Shown here one piece after another: positions 39,051-49,132 of a stretch of 59,845 bases of DNA. Source of the stretch: Gallibacterium genomosp. 3 (lineage in GTDB: Bacteria > Pseudomonadota > Gammaproteobacteria > Enterobacterales > Pasteurellaceae). The notes below the pieces were generated by a model. That model ran no database searches, was not told the DNA's origin, and saw only the letters and a program-made list of their open reading frames with translations. Numbering within the stretch: position 1 is the first letter of the stretch; each line of letters begins with the position of its first letter. The DNA lies in assembly GCF_001678475.1 (NCBI RefSeq), contig NZ_JTJR01000029.1, forward strand, positions 1 through 59,845. Direction: 5' to 3'. The position numbers were made by a program, and so were the translations under genes.

Positions 39051-40580
39051 CTATTCCATTCCTGCCGTTAACCGTTGTAATAAACGATCCATTGCCCGAT
39101 AACTTAACGCTTCGGCTAAATGTGTACGCTGAATATCGGATTCATTGGCAAGATCGGCAATAGTACGTGCAACACGTAAAATACGGTGATAAGCACGCAC
39201 CGATAACCCCAATTTATTCAATGCGGTTTCTAAAAACACAGCATCATTTTGTTGTAATTTGCAGTATCTCTCAATCTCTTTGCCTGATAAATGGGCATTA
39301 ATCTTACCTGAGCGAGTAAGCTGCTGTTCCCGTACTTGGATCACTAGCTGGCGTAACTTTTCACTATTGTTTTCATCTTTAGGTAATTGTTGTAATGTGC
39401 CTTGTGGTAATAAAGGCACTTCAATCGAAAGGTCGAAACGATCTAAAAACGGACCAGATAAACGATTCAGATACCGCATAATTTGTTGTGGTGAAGTGCG
39501 ATTATGCGTACCTTGATAATGCCCGGTTGGGCTTGGATTCATCGCCGCAATGAGTTGAAACTTAGCCGGGAATGTGACCTTAGCAGATGTTCTTGAAATA
39601 ACAATTTCTCCACTTTCTAATGGTTGTCGTAAGGCATCTAAGACTTTGCGATCAAATTCGGGGAGTTCATCTAAAAAAAGGACACCATTATGTGCTAAAG
39701 AGATTTCACCGGGTTTCGGGATCGTGCCACCACCGACTAATGCTGCCATCGAAGCACTATGATGTGGTGCACGAAATGGACGTTGCTTCCAATGTCGGTA
39801 ATCAAGACGGTGTTGCACTAAACTGTTAATTGCCGCTGTTTCGATAGCCTCTTGTTCATTCATTTCAGGAAGTAGAGTGGTTAAACGACTAGCCAACATA
39901 GTTTTTCCAGTTCCGGGTGGACCAAGAAATAAGAGATTATGCTGCCCTGCCGCAGCAATTAATAAAGCACGTTTAGCGTGTTGTTGGCCAATAATATCGG
40001 TCATATCGAGGATAGAATGTGAAGAGTTTTGCTCGGTAATCTCTAATGTTTGAGCAATAGGTAAGGTATGTTGTTGATTGAGAAAACTGACAACTTCTAA
40101 TAGTGAATCAGCAAAATAGGTTTGTGTATTGGCAACTAATGTTGCTTCTGTTGCATTCTGTTTAGCAATGATCAACTCTCGTTTTACTTTTTGTGCTGCA
40201 AGAATAGCAGGAATCACACCTTGCACACCACGTAAGTTACCCGTTAAGGCTAACTCTCCCACAAATTCAAACGATCGTAATCGTTTAGCATCAATTTGCC
40301 CTGAGGCAGCAAGAATGCCTAAGGCAATAGGTAGATCAAAACGGCCTCCCTCTTTGGGTAGATCTGCTGGAGCAAGATTGATTGTGATACGTTGTGGAGG
40401 ATAACGAAAATTGGCATTAAGTAATGCGCTGCGGACACGATCTCTGGCTTCTTTTACGGTGGTTTCGGGTAAACCAACAAGGGTCAAGCCCGGCGATCCT
40501 TTACTAATATGCACTTCAATCGTAACCAGTGGTGCTTCAATACCAATAGAAGCACGGCTATAGACAACAGCTAATGACAT
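39051..40580 (-). CDS. comM: Competence-associated helicase ComM (YifB/Mg-chelatase-like AAA+)
   Basis: This is a 509-aa cytoplasmic protein. The N-terminal Lon-like fold begins SLAVVYSRASIGIEAPLVTI. The AAA+ core has Walker A LGPPGTGKTMLA, Walker B GVLFLDELPEF and the MNPSPTGHYQG segment with sensor residues. A C-terminal helical domain covers about 410-509. ComM is a hexameric branch-migration helicase that lengthens heteroduplex during natural transformation. A CRP-S site about 70 nt upstream shows competence-regulon control. The gene is monocistronic, next to a pepT remnant on its 3-prime side. Confidence 0.96.
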   Translation of the reverse strand: MSLAVVYSRASIGIEAPLVTIEVHISKGSPGLTLVGLPETTVKEARDRVRSALLNANFRYPPQRITINLAPADLPKEGGRFDLPIALGILAASGQIDAKRLRSFEFVGELALTGNLRGVQGVIPAILAAQKVKRELIIAKQNATEATLVANTQTYFADSLLEVVSFLNQQHTLPIAQTLEITEQNSSHSILDMTDIIGQQHAKRALLIAAAGQHNLLFLGPPGTGKTMLASRLTTLLPEMNEQEAIETAAINSLVQHRLDYRHWKQRPFRAPHHSASMAALVGGGTIPKPGEISLAHNGVLFLDELPEFDRKVLDALRQPLESGEIVISRTSAKVTFPAKFQLIAAMNPSPTGHYQGTHNRTSPQQIMRYLNRLSGPFLDRFDLSIEVPLLPQGTLQQLPKDENNSEKLRQLVIQVREQQLTRSGKINAHLSGKEIERYCKLQQNDAVFLETALNKLGLSVRAYHRILRVARTIADLANESDIQRTHLAEALSYRAMDRLLQRLTAGME

Positions 40581-40649
40581 AGTTTTCCCGTTAATTAAAT
40601 AAAATTAAAGATAAAAGTTTTTACGGGAACAACGTGAAAAAATATATTG

Positions 40650-40671
40650 ATTTGCGATCAGGATCGTGAAA
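40650..40671 (-). promoter_or_regulatory. CRP-S (Sxy-dependent) competence site of comM
   Basis: The 22-mer ATTTGCGATCAGGATCGTGA plus AA is an almost symmetric CRP site with the C6/G17 core substitutions (GCGATC / GATCGTG) that define CRP-S sites of the Haemophilus competence regulon. It sits 70 nt before comM. A TATATT box follows within 10 nt, consistent with class-II-like activation by CRP plus Sxy. Confidence 0.88.
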
Positions 40672-40680
40672 GAAAAATAA

Positions 40681-40710
40681 ACCCACAAATGGAAATATTC
40701 ATTTGTGGGT
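40681..40710 (-). terminator. lipA operon terminator
   Basis: ACCCACAAATG and CATTTGTGGGT form an 11-bp stem 22 nt past the lipA stop, followed on the minus strand by TTTATTTTTC. It ends the long rsfS-to-lipA gene cluster and lies just upstream of the comM CRP-S site. Confidence 0.85.
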
Positions 40711-40732
40711 AACTGTATATAGAAAGAAGAGA

Positions 40733-41695
40733 TTATTTCACCTCAACACCTTTGGCTTGTAGGTCAGCATGGTAAGATGAACGAACGAATGGACCACAAG
40801 CGGCGTGTTCAAAGCCCATTTGTTTAGCTTTCGCACGGAACTCATCGAATTCTGTTGGCGGTACATAACGAGCAACGGGTAAATGGTGACGGCTAGGTTG
40901 TAGATATTGACCTAATGTTAGCATTGTCACACCGTTATCACGTAAGTCTTGCATCACTTCAAGAATTTCTTCATTGGTTTCGCCTAAACCAACCATTAAA
41001 CCAGACTTGGTTGGAATATGTGGGAACATCTGTTTGAACTCACGTAACAGACGTAATGACCATTGATAATCAGCACCTGGACGCACTTCTTTATATAAAC
41101 GAGGAATGTTTTCTAAGTTGTGATTGAATACATCAGGTGGATTTTCTGACAGTTTTTCTAATGCGACTTCAATACGACCACGGAAATCAGGCACTAAAAT
41201 TTCAATTTTGATATTTGGGTTTAAGGTGCGAATTTCTTTAACACATTCGGCGAAATGTCCGGCACCACCATCACGTAAGTCATCTCGGTCAACTGATGTA
41301 ATTACTACATAACGTAATCCCATATCTTTAATTGTTTGTGCGAGTTTTTTCGGTTCTTCTGGATCTGGTGGTAAAGGTTTACCATGGGCAACATCACAGA
41401 ATGGACAGCGGCGAGTACAGATCGCACCTAAGATCATAAACGTTGCTGTACCATGGTGGAAACACTCAGCTAAGTTAGGGCAAGACGCCTCTTCACACAC
41501 TGAATTGAGTCCATTTTTACGCATTGCTTTTTTGATATTAAGAATTTTCTCTGAAGTGGCAGGAAGTTTAATCTTCATCCATTCAGGTTTTGGTAGTAAT
41601 TCTTGGTTTGGATCGATATTTTTTACTGGGATAATTGACGTTTTCGCCGCATCACGGTATTTCACGCCACGTTCCATTTTAAATGGTGTGCCCAT
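40733..41695 (-). CDS. lipA: Lipoyl synthase
   Basis: This radical-SAM enzyme inserts two sulfurs into octanoyl groups on lipoyl domains, 320 aa (E. coli 321). The auxiliary 4Fe-4S cluster uses C67, C72 and C78 ([12 protein letters not shown]) and the C-terminal RSSYH serine. The SAM cluster uses C93, C97 and C100 (CTRRCPFC). It follows lipB by 11 nt and is the last gene of the cluster before a terminator. LipB supplies its octanoylated substrate. Confidence 0.98.
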   Translation of the reverse strand: MGTPFKMERGVKYRDAAKTSIIPVKNIDPNQELLPKPEWMKIKLPATSEKILNIKKAMRKNGLNSVCEEASCPNLAECFHHGTATFMILGAICTRRCPFCDVAHGKPLPPDPEEPKKLAQTIKDMGLRYVVITSVDRDDLRDGGAGHFAECVKEIRTLNPNIKIEILVPDFRGRIEVALEKLSENPPDVFNHNLENIPRLYKEVRPGADYQWSLRLLREFKQMFPHIPTKSGLMVGLGETNEEILEVMQDLRDNGVTMLTLGQYLQPSRHHLPVARYVPPTEFDEFRAKAKQMGFEHAACGPFVRSSYHADLQAKGVEVK

Positions 41696-41706
41696 ATTAA
41701 TATTCC

Positions 41707-42426
41707 TTATTTGTTGTCGGGAAAGCCATCAACATAGCTTAACTGTTGGTAGCCGATTAAATCTGTAAAATGTTTGATCAGTTTTGGTGCGACATCTGCA
41801 CAAGTAATTTCTGTATCAATAAAATCTTGTAATTGACACATTTCTAAACCAGCATAACCACAAGGATTAATGGTGTGGAATGGTGATAAATCCATATGGA
41901 TATTAAATGCTAAACCATGGAAAGAACAACCTTTGCGAATCCGTAATCCAAGTGAGCAAATTTTTTTACTATCAATATAAACACCGGGTGCATCTGGCTT
42001 TGGATAGCCCTCAATGCCATAATCCGCTAATGTTTTTACCACGCACTGTTCTAAATCGGTCACGAGATCTCTTACGGATAATGGTGATTCATTGCCAGAC
42101 AATTTATCAATTAATTTTCGTCTTTTGATATCCACGAGGATATACATAACTTGCTGACCTGGCCCATGATAAGTTACTTGTCCACCACGATCAGATTGCA
42201 CAATTGGAATATCAGTTTTGGTTAGAATATGTTCCGCTTTGCCTGCTTGCCCTTGAGTAAAAACAGGTGGGTGTTGGACTAACCAAATTTCATCAATAGT
42301 TTCAGCGGTGCGTTGATCGGTAAATTCTTGCATACGCTGCCAAATGGTATCGTAAGGTTGCACACCAAGTTGACGAATAATCACTTGCTGTTCAAGATGT
42401 TCTGTTGTACTTCCCATAGATACCAT
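41707..42426 (-). CDS. lipB: Octanoyltransferase
   Basis: This enzyme transfers octanoate from acyl carrier protein to lipoyl domains, 239 aa (E. coli 213, here with a somewhat longer N-terminus). Visible motifs are [14 protein letters not shown], the lysine in [12 protein letters not shown] and the catalytic cysteine in INPCGYAG. Start at 42426 ([14 protein letters not shown]) is one of two nearby in-frame ATGs; the second, at M4, is also possible. It lies 5 nt downstream of ybeD and 11 nt upstream of lipA. Confidence 0.96.
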   Translation of the reverse strand: MVSMGSTTEHLEQQVIIRQLGVQPYDTIWQRMQEFTDQRTAETIDEIWLVQHPPVFTQGQAGKAEHILTKTDIPIVQSDRGGQVTYHGPGQQVMYILVDIKRRKLIDKLSGNESPLSVRDLVTDLEQCVVKTLADYGIEGYPKPDAPGVYIDSKKICSLGLRIRKGCSFHGLAFNIHMDLSPFHTINPCGYAGLEMCQLQDFIDTEITCADVAPKLIKHFTDLIGYQQLSYVDGFPDNK

Positions 42427-42431
42427 CCTTG

Positions 42432-42704
42432 TTATAACACCATTCTTACTAACTCAATTTCAGCAAGCTCTTTATACAGTGTTTCCACTTGTTCAATATT
42501 TTGTGCAGTAATGGTAATAGAAACAGAGTGGTATTTACCGTTACGGCTTGGTTTGATAGATGGGCTGTAATCACCCGGCGCGTGTTGTTGCACAACGGCA
42601 AGGACACGATCGGTAAGTTCTGGATGAGCTAAACCAACGACTTTGTAAGGAAAGTCGCATGGAAACTCTAATAAATCTTTTAATTTTGGTTGTTCTTGTT
42701 GCAT
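42432..42704 (-). CDS. ybeD: UPF0250/DUF493 protein YbeD
   Basis: This is a small cytoplasmic ACT-like-fold protein, 90 aa (E. coli YbeD 87), ending with the family block [20 protein letters not shown]. Its biochemical role is not established. Its constant place beside lipB suggests a link to lipoate metabolism. The start at 42704 ([16 protein letters not shown]) matches the family length and has GAGAAGAGATC upstream. An earlier ATG at 42749 would add 15 unusual residues that overlap this ribosome site. Confidence 0.93.
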   Translation of the reverse strand: MQQEQPKLKDLLEFPCDFPYKVVGLAHPELTDRVLAVVQQHAPGDYSPSIKPSRNGKYHSVSITITAQNIEQVETLYKELAEIELVRMVL

Positions 42705-42772
42705 GATCTCTTCTCTTTTTTCTTTGATAACTGTTTTGTTATAAACCAAATAGGCAAGTTATCAATGGAATT

Positions 42773-42798
42773 TAACCCACCGCATATGGGGTGGGTTA
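42773..42798 (-). terminator. Hairpin between dacA and ybeD
   Basis: TAACCCACC and GGTGGGTTA pair around an 8-nt loop, followed by AAATTCC on the minus strand. It lies in the only sizeable gap of the cluster (137 nt), so it probably ends most dacA transcripts and separates the wall genes from ybeD-lipBA. Confidence 0.6.
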
Positions 42799-42841
42799 GA
42801 TAAATTTCAAGGAATAAACAAACTACTTAAAGGGAACTATT

Positions 42842-44026
42842 CTAACTAAAAATACTTTTTACTGTAAGCACTATCCAATCCCAAATTTTGCCAACAAAAC
42901 CAGCCTCTTCAACATTGTCCATAACTTGAAGGTTTGCAGTTTGAATATCTTTGCCATCTAATTGATAAATAATTGAACCCACGACTTGGCCTTTCTTCAA
43001 TGGGGCTTCTAAGAATTTTTGGTTAAGTTGATAACGTGCTTTAACAGATTGACTCTTACCTTTTGGAATAACCAAATAAACGTCTGAAAGTGTGCCTAAT
43101 TTTACTTTGCTCTCTTTACCATAATAAATTGGTTGTTCAGATACTATCTGATTTGCTACTAATGGTTTGACATTTTCAAAGTTAGCAAATCCCCATTGTA
43201 AGAGCTTTTTACTTTCTACTTCACGGCCTTTAAAAGAACTTACCCCCATAACGACTGAAATAAGACGCATATTATTATCCACAGCAGAAGCAACAAGATT
43301 ATAACCAGCCTCGTCAGTATGGCCTGTTTTTAAACCATCAACATTGAGGTTTTTATCCCATAATAAACCATTACGATTTTGCTGTTTAATATTATTAAAC
43401 GTGAATTCTTTTTCAGAGTAAATATGGTATTCCTCTGGTAAGTCACGAATTAATTTCGCACCGATAATTGCCATATCGCGTGATGTTGAATATTGGTTTT
43501 CATGGTCTAACCCATGCACTGTTTCAAAGTGGGTATTTTTTAAGCCAAATTGATCAACATATTGATTCATCATATTGATGAAGTTGGCTTGTGAACCTGC
43601 TAAATATTTTGCCATTGCAACACAAGCATCATTACCAGAAGCAATGATAATACCTTTATTTAAATCAGCAACTGACACTTGCTGATTAACATTAAGGAAC
43701 ATTTTTGATGAACCAGGGAAGTTTTTCCCCCAAGACTCTTCATCAATAGTAACCATATCAGTATTGTGGATTCTGCCCTCTTTGAGTGCCTGCCCAATCA
43801 CGTAACTGGTCATCAGTTTAGTTAATGAAGCAGGATAATGTTTTTGATCTGGGTTTAGTGCAGCTAACACAGCGCCTGTGTGGTAATCCATTAAAATATA
43901 AGTTTGTGCATTAACTTGTGGTGGTGCAATATCATAAACACCTTCTGCATATGCAATAGAAATGCTAGAAAAACTGAGTAAACCGGCTAACACGAGTTTT
44001 TTCAGTTTTTTAGAGTACAATGACAT
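42842..44026 (-). CDS. dacA: D-alanyl-D-alanine carboxypeptidase (PBP5/6 type)
   Basis: This periplasmic low-molecular-weight penicillin-binding protein trims the terminal D-Ala of peptidoglycan pentapeptides, 394 aa from ATG 44026 (AAGGAAGAAAAC upstream). An ATG 36 nt earlier lacks a site. Signal peptide residues are 1-27, cut after AYA. Active-site motifs are S67-L-T-K70, S130-G-N132 and KTGH (about 233). The C-terminus (GFVGKIWDWIVLTVKSIFS) is the amphipathic helix that anchors PBP5 to the outer face of the inner membrane. It sits after rlpA in the conserved mrd cluster. Confidence 0.95.
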   Translation of the reverse strand: MSLYSKKLKKLVLAGLLSFSSISIAYAEGVYDIAPPQVNAQTYILMDYHTGAVLAALNPDQKHYPASLTKLMTSYVIGQALKEGRIHNTDMVTIDEESWGKNFPGSSKMFLNVNQQVSVADLNKGIIIASGNDACVAMAKYLAGSQANFINMMNQYVDQFGLKNTHFETVHGLDHENQYSTSRDMAIIGAKLIRDLPEEYHIYSEKEFTFNNIKQQNRNGLLWDKNLNVDGLKTGHTDEAGYNLVASAVDNNMRLISVVMGVSSFKGREVESKKLLQWGFANFENVKPLVANQIVSEQPIYYGKESKVKLGTLSDVYLVIPKGKSQSVKARYQLNQKFLEAPLKKGQVVGSIIYQLDGKDIQTANLQVMDNVEEAGFVGKIWDWIVLTVKSIFS

Positions 44027-44156
44027 GTTTTCTTCCTTACAACTTATTTGAATATATGGCACAACACATTGCTGGAAACGCTGTGTTGTGCCGACATTGA
44101 ATGCGTATAATTATATCGCGATAAAGGAAAGGTTTTAAACCTTTAAGTCTTACAGA

Positions 44157-44993
44157 TTAATAGCGATAAGTGTAAAGTTGGCTATTTTCTGGATTTAAAC
44201 GAGAAAAGGCGAGTTTAATGCTATTTACCTTAGCTTGATCAACTAATGGACCAAAATGGATATTAAATTTGTCACCTTCTTGGGTGATTTCTGTTTTAAC
44301 ATCATTCATTGCAAGGTCAGAGATTAATTGCTCTGCTTTTTCTCTACTTTCTATATTGCTTGCGGTAAGTTTAAATTGGCTGTTTACTTTTTGCGTATTT
44401 AACTCAGACGTGGCACCCTCTTGCATTTGTTGGCGTGAAGCGATTAATGTAATTCCGCCTTTACCTGATAAGTTGCCATTACGATCAATAATAACCATAT
44501 CTAATTTGACATTGGCAACACCACGCGCTGTCATACCAAGTTCTTTTGCTGCAGCTTTAGAAAGATCAATAATACGGTTGGAATGGAAAGGTCCTCTATC
44601 ATTAATACGCACTACAACTTTTTTGTGGTTACGTAAATTAGTCACTAATACATAACTGTTCAATGGTAATGTTTTATGTGCAGCGGTGAAGAGTTTTTCA
44701 TTATAAACCTCGCCACTTGATGTTCTTCTTCCTACAAATTTAGAATGATAAAAAGTCGCTTTGCCTTGCTTGGCATAATTTTTAGCTTCTTTTGAGGTAA
44801 CGGTTCGATACCGTACACCTTTTACGATATAAGTTCTACTTGTGTTCTTTTTAGGATGATATTGTAACTTTGGACCCGCAATACCATAAACTTTCTTAGT
44901 TTCATTTTTTACTTCTGTCTTGGCTAACGCAACAGACGTCTGAAACAGAAAAAATAACGTAGCCAATACAGTTAAATATTTCTTTAGTTTCAT
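44157..44993 (-). CDS. rlpA: RlpA-like septal/peptidoglycan protein with SPOR domain
   Basis: This is a 278-aa exported protein from ATG 44993; the alternative at 45047 would bury the signal peptide and overlap rodA. Signal sequence is MKLKKYLTVLATLFFLFQTS...ALA|KT. The RlpA double-psi beta-barrel (about 75-165) contains KQGKATFYHSKFVGRRTSSG, LPLNSYVLVTNLRNH and RINDRGPFHSNRIIDLS. A C-terminal SPOR domain (about 205-278) binds denuded glycan strands at the septum. RlpA is a lytic transglycosylase in Pseudomonas. Unlike the E. coli protein no lipobox cysteine is present, so it should be soluble or signal-anchored. Confidence 0.9.
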   Translation of the reverse strand: MKLKKYLTVLATLFFLFQTSVALAKTEVKNETKKVYGIAGPKLQYHPKKNTSRTYIVKGVRYRTVTSKEAKNYAKQGKATFYHSKFVGRRTSSGEVYNEKLFTAAHKTLPLNSYVLVTNLRNHKKVVVRINDRGPFHSNRIIDLSKAAAKELGMTARGVANVKLDMVIIDRNGNLSGKGGITLIASRQQMQEGATSELNTQKVNSQFKLTASNIESREKAEQLISDLAMNDVKTEITQEGDKFNIHFGPLVDQAKVNSIKLAFSRLNPENSQLYTYRY

Positions 44994-45036
44994 ATTAAAT
45001 ATGTTCCCTAACTTTCTTTGATTGCTCAAATGGAAA

Positions 45037-46149
45037 TTAGCTTCCATGAGAAAGCATTCGTCGATGTGTATGTATTGACATTATTAACCCGAAACCGGCC
45101 ATTAATGTCACAAATGAAGTCCCACCATAACTGATTAGTGGTAATGGAACTCCTACAACAGGCAAAATACCGCTCACCATACCAATATTAACAAAGACAT
45201 AAACGAAGAATATCAATGTTAAAGCGCCAGTCAAAATACGACCAAAGGCATCTTGTGCTTTCGCACCAATAATTAATCCTCTCCCAATAATAAATAAATA
45301 GATCGTTAATAAAATAATAATCCCAACTAGACCGTGCTCCTCACTCAATACTGCAAAAATAAAGTCAGTATGCGGTTCAGGTAAGAATTCTAATTGTGAT
45401 TGCGTTCCCATCATCCAACCTTTACCAAACAACCCACCAGAACCAATGGCAATTTTAGATTGAATAATATGATAACCTGCACCTAATGGATCCTTTTCTG
45501 GATCAAGCAAGGTTAATACCCGTGTTTTTTGGTAATCATGCATCAAGTAAAACCATAACACAGGAATAAAAGCTGCTACGCCAACGATGGCGGAAGCAAT
45601 TAATTTCCAACTCATGCCAGCAAGGAATACCACGAAGATACCTGATGCTGCAACAAGAATTGATGTACCTAGGTCAGGTTGAATTGCAACTAATAACGTC
45701 GGTACGATAATTAACAGTAAGGCGATTACTGTATTTAATAAACTCGGCGGTAATTGACGTTTACCTAAAAAGGTTGCCACCATCAATGGAACCGAAAGTT
45801 TAATTAATTCTGAAGGCTGAAAACGGAATAAACCTAAATCCAACCAACGTTGTGCACCTTTACTGGTAGTTCCAATTAAATCTACTAAAATCAATAGGAT
45901 AATACCTACAATATATAAGTAAGGTGCTATTTTTTGATAAAATCGCGGGGGTAATTGGGCAAAAATAAACATTACCGCAAACCCCATTGCCACTTGCATG
46001 ACACGATTATCAAACATTTTTTCGCTACCGCCAGATGCACTATATAACACGATTAGGCCATAAATAACAACGACAATTAAACCTAGAAGCAGTTTTAAAT
46101 CAATGTGTAACTTCTGCCATAAGGACACTATTGTATGTTTTTCGGTCAT
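45037..46149 (-). CDS. rodA: Rod shape-determining SEDS glycosyltransferase RodA
   Basis: This is the peptidoglycan polymerase of the elongasome, 370 aa (E. coli 370), with ten membrane helices and SEDS signatures. [16 protein letters not shown] in the middle, [14 protein letters not shown], and the C-terminal [17 protein letters not shown] are intact. It works as a complex with PBP2, encoded just upstream. The rodA start overlaps the mrdA stop by 4 nt (ATGA), implying coupled translation. Confidence 0.97.
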   Translation of the reverse strand: MTEKHTIVSLWQKLHIDLKLLLGLIVVVIYGLIVLYSASGGSEKMFDNRVMQVAMGFAVMFIFAQLPPRFYQKIAPYLYIVGIILLILVDLIGTTSKGAQRWLDLGLFRFQPSELIKLSVPLMVATFLGKRQLPPSLLNTVIALLLIIVPTLLVAIQPDLGTSILVAASGIFVVFLAGMSWKLIASAIVGVAAFIPVLWFYLMHDYQKTRVLTLLDPEKDPLGAGYHIIQSKIAIGSGGLFGKGWMMGTQSQLEFLPEPHTDFIFAVLSEEHGLVGIIILLTIYLFIIGRGLIIGAKAQDAFGRILTGALTLIFFVYVFVNIGMVSGILPVVGVPLPLISYGGTSFVTLMAGFGLIMSIHTHRRMLSHGS

Positions 46150-48056
46150 TGTGTCGATACTCCGCTAGGATTAAATTCACCATTTGTTTGTTTATGCGCA
46201 AAATAATAGTCAAAAATTTGTCTGACAATCGGTGCCGCATTTCCAGAACCACCACCAGCATTTTCCATAATAATGGTGACAATGACTTCTGGATTATCAA
46301 ATGGGGCAAAAGCATTGAACCAGGCGTGGTCGTGCAGGTGCTTAGATAAATTTTTAGAATTATAAGTTTCATTTTCTTTCAAACTAAACACTTGCGCAGT
46401 ACCTGATTTTCCCGCCACTTTGTAAGGCGTACCAACGAAAGCCTTTCTTGCTGTTCCATTAGGACTATTCACCACCCCATACATCCCTTGTTTAGCAATA
46501 TTCCAAGAGGCTGTGGTCGGTTCGGTAATATCTGGGTAAGGGTGCTGATCTTGATAAGGTTCAACTTGGTTACCAATAATTTCTTGCATTAAATGTGGCG
46601 TATTCACTTTGCCATTATTGATTAAGATTGCTAACGCTTTGGCTAATTGTAATGGTGTCGCAGTCCAATAACCTTGTCCAATTCCAACAGGAATTGTATC
46701 TCCTTGGAACCATGGTTTTTTATACCGTTTTTGTTTCCATTCGCGGGTCGGCATCACGCCGTTAGTTTCTTCTAAAATATCTACGCCAGTAGATTGACCG
46801 AAGCCAAATTTTTGCATCCATTCTGAGAGACGATCAATTCCCATCTGATAAGCAACGTTATAGAAGAATGTATCAGAAGATTCTGTAATACCTTTGATTA
46901 CATTTGTAGAACCATGCCCGGTTTTTAGCCAGTCACGGAAACGTTTTGTTGTATTAGGAATTGCAAAATACCCTGGATCATCGAAAGTAGTATTTGGCGT
47001 AATAACCTTTTCAGTCAATGCAGACACTGCAATAAAAGGCTTTACAGTAGAAGCTGGTGGGTAAGCGCCTTGTAATGCACGACTATATAAAGGACGATCA
47101 CTATCATTCAATAAGCGTTGATAGTCGTTATAGGAAATACCATCTACAAATAGATTATTATCGTAACTTGGGGTAGATACCATTGCGAGAATACTACTGT
47201 CTTTTGGATTCATTACCACGACAGCTGCTTTTTGCTCCCCAAGTAAATTAAAAATATAACGTTGTAAATCCACATCTAAGGTCAAGCGAATATTTTTACC
47301 AGCAATCGCAGATTGTTCACGTAATTTACGAATGACTTTCCCTTGGCTATTGACCTCAACCTCTTCAAAACCGACTTGTCCATGTAGAACATCTTCATAA
47401 TAGCGTTCAATCCCTAACTTCCCGATATCGTGTGTACCGGAATAATTTGCTTCTTTCTCTTCTTGTTTAAGGCGTTCTACATCGCGATCATTAATACGGG
47501 CAACATAGCCAAGAATATGGGTAAGTGGCTCACCATAGAGGTAGTGGCGTTTAAAATAAGGTTTAACTTCAATGCTTGGAAAGGCGTATTGATTAACAGA
47601 AAAACGAGCAATCTGTTCTTCGCTTAAATCGGCTTTTAATAAAATTGGTGTATAACGTTGTGAACGATGACGCTCTTTTTTAAAAGCCTCAATATCATCA
47701 TCAGTAAGCCCGACGATTTGACGCAGTTGATTAAAGGTTTCGTCCAAATTATCGACTTTCTCAGGAACAATATATAAACCAAAGAAGGTTAAGTTTTCTG
47801 CCAAAATTTTATTATTTTTATCGTAAATAATGCCTCGAGTAGGGGCGATAGGCAGTAACTTAATCCGGTTTCCATTCGAGCGTGTTTGATAGGCCTCATA
47901 ATTCACCACTTGTAAGTTATACAGATTGGTAATTAATACGCCAGTCAGAATTATTACACCAATAAATGAAATTAATGCACGACGCGCAAACAGATTACTT
48001 TCTGCTTGATTGTCACGAATCGTCTCCTTTTCTTGCAATAATTTCAAAAATTTCAT
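46146..48056 (-). CDS. mrdA: Peptidoglycan DD-transpeptidase PBP2
   Basis: This class B penicillin-binding protein cross-links side-wall peptidoglycan with RodA, 636 aa (E. coli 633). One N-terminal membrane anchor is at about 28-49. The pedestal domain follows with [17 protein letters not shown]. The transpeptidase domain has the serine motif [10 protein letters not shown] (about residue 315-325), ESSDTFFY as the SxD motif and KSGTAQVF. Start 48056 lies 5 nt past the rlmH stop; an ATG at 48101 would extend 15 residues into rlmH and is less family-like. Confidence 0.97.
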   Translation of the reverse strand: MKFLKLLQEKETIRDNQAESNLFARRALISFIGVIILTGVLITNLYNLQVVNYEAYQTRSNGNRIKLLPIAPTRGIIYDKNNKILAENLTFFGLYIVPEKVDNLDETFNQLRQIVGLTDDDIEAFKKERHRSQRYTPILLKADLSEEQIARFSVNQYAFPSIEVKPYFKRHYLYGEPLTHILGYVARINDRDVERLKQEEKEANYSGTHDIGKLGIERYYEDVLHGQVGFEEVEVNSQGKVIRKLREQSAIAGKNIRLTLDVDLQRYIFNLLGEQKAAVVVMNPKDSSILAMVSTPSYDNNLFVDGISYNDYQRLLNDSDRPLYSRALQGAYPPASTVKPFIAVSALTEKVITPNTTFDDPGYFAIPNTTKRFRDWLKTGHGSTNVIKGITESSDTFFYNVAYQMGIDRLSEWMQKFGFGQSTGVDILEETNGVMPTREWKQKRYKKPWFQGDTIPVGIGQGYWTATPLQLAKALAILINNGKVNTPHLMQEIIGNQVEPYQDQHPYPDITEPTTASWNIAKQGMYGVVNSPNGTARKAFVGTPYKVAGKSGTAQVFSLKENETYNSKNLSKHLHDHAWFNAFAPFDNPEVIVTIIMENAGGGSGNAAPIVRQIFDYYFAHKQTNGEFNPSGVSTQ

Positions 48057-48061
48057 CTTAA

Positions 48062-48532
48062 TTATTCTCGATGATAGGGATGATTGGTGGTTAAACTCCA
48101 AGCACGATAAAGACTTTCAGCTACAACAATACGAACCAATGGATGTGGTAAAGTGAGCGGTGATAAAGACCAACTACGTTCAGCAGCCTGTTTACATTCA
48201 GGTGATAATCCTTCCGGACCACCAATTAATAAACTGACATCTCGACCATCTTGTTTCCAGCTTTCTAATTGTTGTGCTAACTGTGGTGTAGTCCAAGGTT
48301 TACCTGGAATATCAAGGGTAACAATCATACTATTTTTACCACAAGCAGCTAACATTAACTCACCTTCTTTTTCTAAGATTCGTTTAATATCTGCATTTTT
48401 GCCTCGCTTTCCAGCGGGGATTTCAATCAACTCAAGTGATAAATCCTTAGGAAAACGGCGTTGGTATTCTTCAAAACCGGCAGTTACCCAAGCAGGCATT
48501 TTAGTCCCTACGGCAATTAGCTGTATTTTCAT
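48062..48532 (-). CDS. rlmH: 23S rRNA pseudouridine-1915 N3-methyltransferase
   Basis: This SPOUT-family enzyme methylates pseudouridine 1915 in helix 69 of 23S rRNA on the assembled ribosome, 156 aa (E. coli 155). The knot region [19 protein letters not shown] and the C-terminal [20 protein letters not shown] are conserved. It follows rsfS by 4 nt, so the two ribosome factors lead the cluster. Confidence 0.97.
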   Translation of the reverse strand: MKIQLIAVGTKMPAWVTAGFEEYQRRFPKDLSLELIEIPAGKRGKNADIKRILEKEGELMLAACGKNSMIVTLDIPGKPWTTPQLAQQLESWKQDGRDVSLLIGGPEGLSPECKQAAERSWSLSPLTLPHPLVRIVVAESLYRAWSLTTNHPYHRE

Positions 48533-48536
48533 TAGA

Positions 48537-48839
48537 TTATGCCCAAAGTTTTTCTAATTGATAGAGATTGCGAGCTTCTTCCTGCATGATATGCACCATA
48601 ACTTGCCCGAAATCAACTACAATCCAATCGCTTGTGTTAAAGCCTTCTGCACCAAAATTTTCAATCTGTTTTTGTTTGCAATTTGTCATTAAATTTTCGC
48701 CTAAAGAAGCGACGTGACGACTGGAGTTACCAGTGCAGATAATTAAATGATCAGTGATGGGTGATTTGCCTTTCACATCAAGAACTAAAATATCTTTTGC
48801 TTTTAAATTATCTAGTTCATCGACAATAATTTCTAACAC
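48537..48839 (-). CDS. rsfS: Ribosomal silencing factor RsfS
   Basis: RsfS binds uL14 on free 50S subunits and blocks joining of 30S in starvation, 100 aa (E. coli 105). The conserved fold is visible in [33 protein letters not shown] and [21 protein letters not shown]. The start is GTG at 48839, with AAAAAGGG upstream. It is the first gene of the cluster; a TACAAT -10-like box lies at 48894-48899. Confidence 0.96.
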   Translation of the reverse strand: MLEIIVDELDNLKAKDILVLDVKGKSPITDHLIICTGNSSRHVASLGENLMTNCKQKQIENFGAEGFNTSDWIVVDFGQVMVHIMQEEARNLYQLEKLWA

Positions 48840-48893
48840 GCTAAAGCCCTTTTTTGCTTAAAAAATGATACATCTTGAAAATTTAAGGGGCGA

Positions 48894-48899
48894 ATTGTA
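48894..48899 (-). promoter_or_regulatory. Probable -10 box of the rsfS-mrd cluster
   Basis: TACAAT on the minus strand, 55 nt before the rsfS start and followed by a TCGCCCC discriminator, is the best promoter element in the 293-nt gap between rsfS and norB. No clear -35 pairs with it. Confidence 0.4.
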
Positions 48900-49079
48900 C
48901 CACGATATTTTTGTAGAGGGAAATTAGAACAAAATTGTGTGAGGTGAAAATTAGAGAATGCGATTTAAATCAAGTTACATAGCATATCAGTTTGTTGATA
49001 AAATCCTTTATGTTTCACTTTGTGACTCAGTAAATACATACTTAGCATTTCACCTTAAATTTAAGTTTATCAATAATCT

Positions 49080-49110
49080 GAACGGCCAAACTACATTAGT
49101 TTGACCGTTC
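49080..49110. terminator. Hairpin downstream of norB
   Basis: A 13-bp stem (GAACGGTCAAACT / AGTTTGGCCGTTC on the minus strand, with one wobble) around a 5-nt loop lies 22 nt past the norB stop. The T-rich flank is on the plus-strand side, so as a norB terminator it lacks a canonical U-run. Confidence 0.6.
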
Positions 49111-49132
49111 TTTATTTAAGTAATAACCAGAA

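Noticed and set aside
48056-48101. Upstream starts for mrdA (48101), norB (51460), rho (23252), dacA (44062), rlpA (45047), nanM (about 55689) and rpe (57213)
   Set aside because: Each adds residues absent from the family, lacks a ribosome site, or runs into a neighbouring gene, promoter or terminator; downstream starts with family-like N-termini were used.
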